This document shows, piece after piece, positions 62,901 to 64,000 of a stretch of 64,000 bases of DNA (positions within the stretch are counted from its first letter, which is position 1; each line of letters opens with the position of its first letter). The notes under the pieces are model-generated. The model ran no database searches, had not been told where the DNA came from, and was given only the letters and a program-made list of their open reading frames with translations. The stretch is taken from the NCBI RefSeq assembly GCF_036373705.1, contig NC_089856.1, positions 1,985,501 through 2,049,500 on the forward strand, read 5' to 3'. A program made the translations under genes and the position numbers. The DNA is from Amia ocellicauda. Lineage: Eukaryota > Chordata > Actinopteri > Amiiformes > Amiidae.

Positions 62901-63820
62901 CAGTTAGCCATTTTCTGGGATCTCTGGGACAACAGCTCTTTCTTTGACAACCATTTTGTGGGAACGTATCGGTTAGCTACGCTGGGGATTAACGGATCAG
63001 TTCAGGTGTCCGGGAGTCAAACCCCTGAATTTGAAGGGTCCTTTGTTTCTTGGGTTTTTGTCCTTGTCAGTCTACCTGCCTTTAAAGATGGAGATCAGTC
63101 ATCACCCAGTATGTATTTCTCCAGATTTAGCAACATCTATTTATATAGCAACACAAACGAACGGTGGTTTGTAAGTGGTTTTCTTTGAATGTCACTATAA
63201 ATACTTGAAGACAACACATCACATTTAGCTGTGCGGCATTAATTCAGTGGACAAAGTCTACTTAGCCATGCATTTGTTACCGGTTTTGAGAACAGAGCTG
63301 CACAATACCTTACACGCAACATACATAATCATATAGAAAGCATGCAATTCATAACACTGTTATTTTATTAGGTCAGTCCCACTGAAAATGAAACCTCATT
63401 AGTGGATAAAACTAGTGGTAAGTTTCTAATTGAAACCCATTGTCCCATTGGCTCCAAGTATATCCAATGCGAATCAAGCTTACTCAAGGGTTGAGTGACC
63501 ATGATTGCTGATTACACTAAGAACCCATCCTTGTGGGTGCTGAATATCATGGGGCACGGCGGCATGGATGGCCTGGGTCCTTTCCAGGAGTGAAGACACT
63601 TGTCCCCTCTACAACAACCTTGCATCAGCTAAGCTTGATCTCATCCGTGCTGGAGGTATTAAGAGCCTATGTGTTTCCCCAAACGTCTCCTTTACCTCCC
63701 ACTAGTCTCCAGGAAGGTCCTCCTAGTGGCATTACCCTTGCCTCAACCCCCACCCCCTTCCCTCCCTTCCCTCCCCTGAAGACATGGAAGTGAATTGGTG
63801 AATCTATCAAGTTGCTGGGC
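59929..63820 (-). other. Region downstream of S1PR2; probable long 3'UTR plus intergenic DNA
   Basis: Minus-strand AATAAA signals (TTTATT on +) occur at about 63364 and 60272, so the S1PR2 transcript could end at either. A SINE-tail-like motif is at 61056-61092, an ATT microsatellite near 61550-61570, and a GA run at 61717-61733. No other gene is recognised. Confidence 0.45.
61056..61092 (+). repeat. SINE-tail-like motif
   Basis: TTATTTCTCGGCAGACGCCC followed by TTATCCAGG matches the common fish SINE/3'-tail motif, also seen weakly at 3140-3200. Confidence 0.5.
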
Positions 63821-64000
63821 TCAGACGCATGTGGTGCAGTCCTGCATGATGGGGGTGGTCTGCTGTTCGTGTTTGTGTGTGCAGTGTTCCAAGGAGCTGG
63901 AGCTCTTCAGGGGCATCAGGCAGCGCTCGACAGAGCGGGTGCTCTGCAGGATGCCCCAGCAGCACAGCACCCGGAGGAACTCCTTGCGCATGTCCTTGCT
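63821..64000 (-). CDS. S1PR2: S1PR2-like sphingosine-1-phosphate receptor, C-terminal 59 codons (cut by window edge)
   Basis: The stop TGA is at 63821-63823 on the minus strand. The frame reads SKDMRKEFLRVLCCWGILQ directly after TM7, with a CC palmitoylation site, then LKSSSSLEHC and a C-terminal TTCV. The LxSSSSLE string matches human S1PR2 (LRSSSSLERG), and the position next to DNMT1 matches human S1PR2. S1P receptors are plasma-membrane GPCRs; S1PR2 couples mainly to G12/13 and is required in zebrafish for heart-tube fusion. The seven transmembrane segments and the start lie beyond 64000. S1PR1/3/4/5 are less likely given synteny and tail. Confidence 0.85.
   Translation of the reverse strand, partial: SKDMRKEFLRVLCCWGILQSTRSVERCLMPLKSSSSLEHCTHKHEQQTTPIMQDCTTCV

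Overview
This is a vertebrate genomic window from a ray-finned fish. The evidence is split genes with GT-AG introns, several Tc1/mariner DNA transposons with fish-type ends, LINE 3' fragments, and a block of genes that follows the human 19p13.2 order PPAN, P2RY11, EIF3G, DNMT1, S1PR2. The protein sequences stay close to tetrapod orthologues, and the block keeps P2Y11-type receptors. That would fit a slowly evolving lineage such as a holostean, but the species cannot be fixed from this sequence.

Layout: 1-1.44 kb has no recognised gene. 1.69-7.67 kb is PPAN (+, 12 coding exons), whose introns carry six related box C/D snoRNAs of the SNORD105 type. 8.87-10.44 kb is a Tc1 transposon with a broken transposase. 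12.3-13.2 and 16.6-17.5 kb are two tandem P2Y11-like purinergic GPCR genes (+), separated by a 16/18-bp minisatellite and a LINE fragment. 18.9-22.3 kb is EIF3G (+, 10 coding exons). 25.2-41.1 kb is DNMT1 (-, 33 coding exons resolved, only the extreme C-terminus uncertain). About 22 kb of gene-poor, repeat-containing DNA follows (41.7-63.8 kb). The window ends in the C-terminal 59 codons of an S1PR2-like receptor (-).

Functionally, PPAN (pre-60S ribosome assembly), its intronic snoRNAs (18S rRNA 2'-O-methylation) and EIF3G (translation initiation) form a ribosome/translation group with CpG-containing promoters. DNMT1 has an E2F-like palindrome about 220 bp upstream of its start codon. The receptors are nucleotide and lysosphingolipid GPCRs with no obvious mechanistic link to the others.

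The most interesting observation is the six-copy snoRNA series. All six carry the same antisense element to one 18S rRNA segment, but the D box is moved by two nucleotides between the first three copies (predicted target U799, human numbering) and the last three (predicted target C797). Also notable are the tandem receptor duplication, the orientation of EIF3G compared with human, CTCF-like motifs, and two LINE fragments sharing the same 5' end and the same internal stop.
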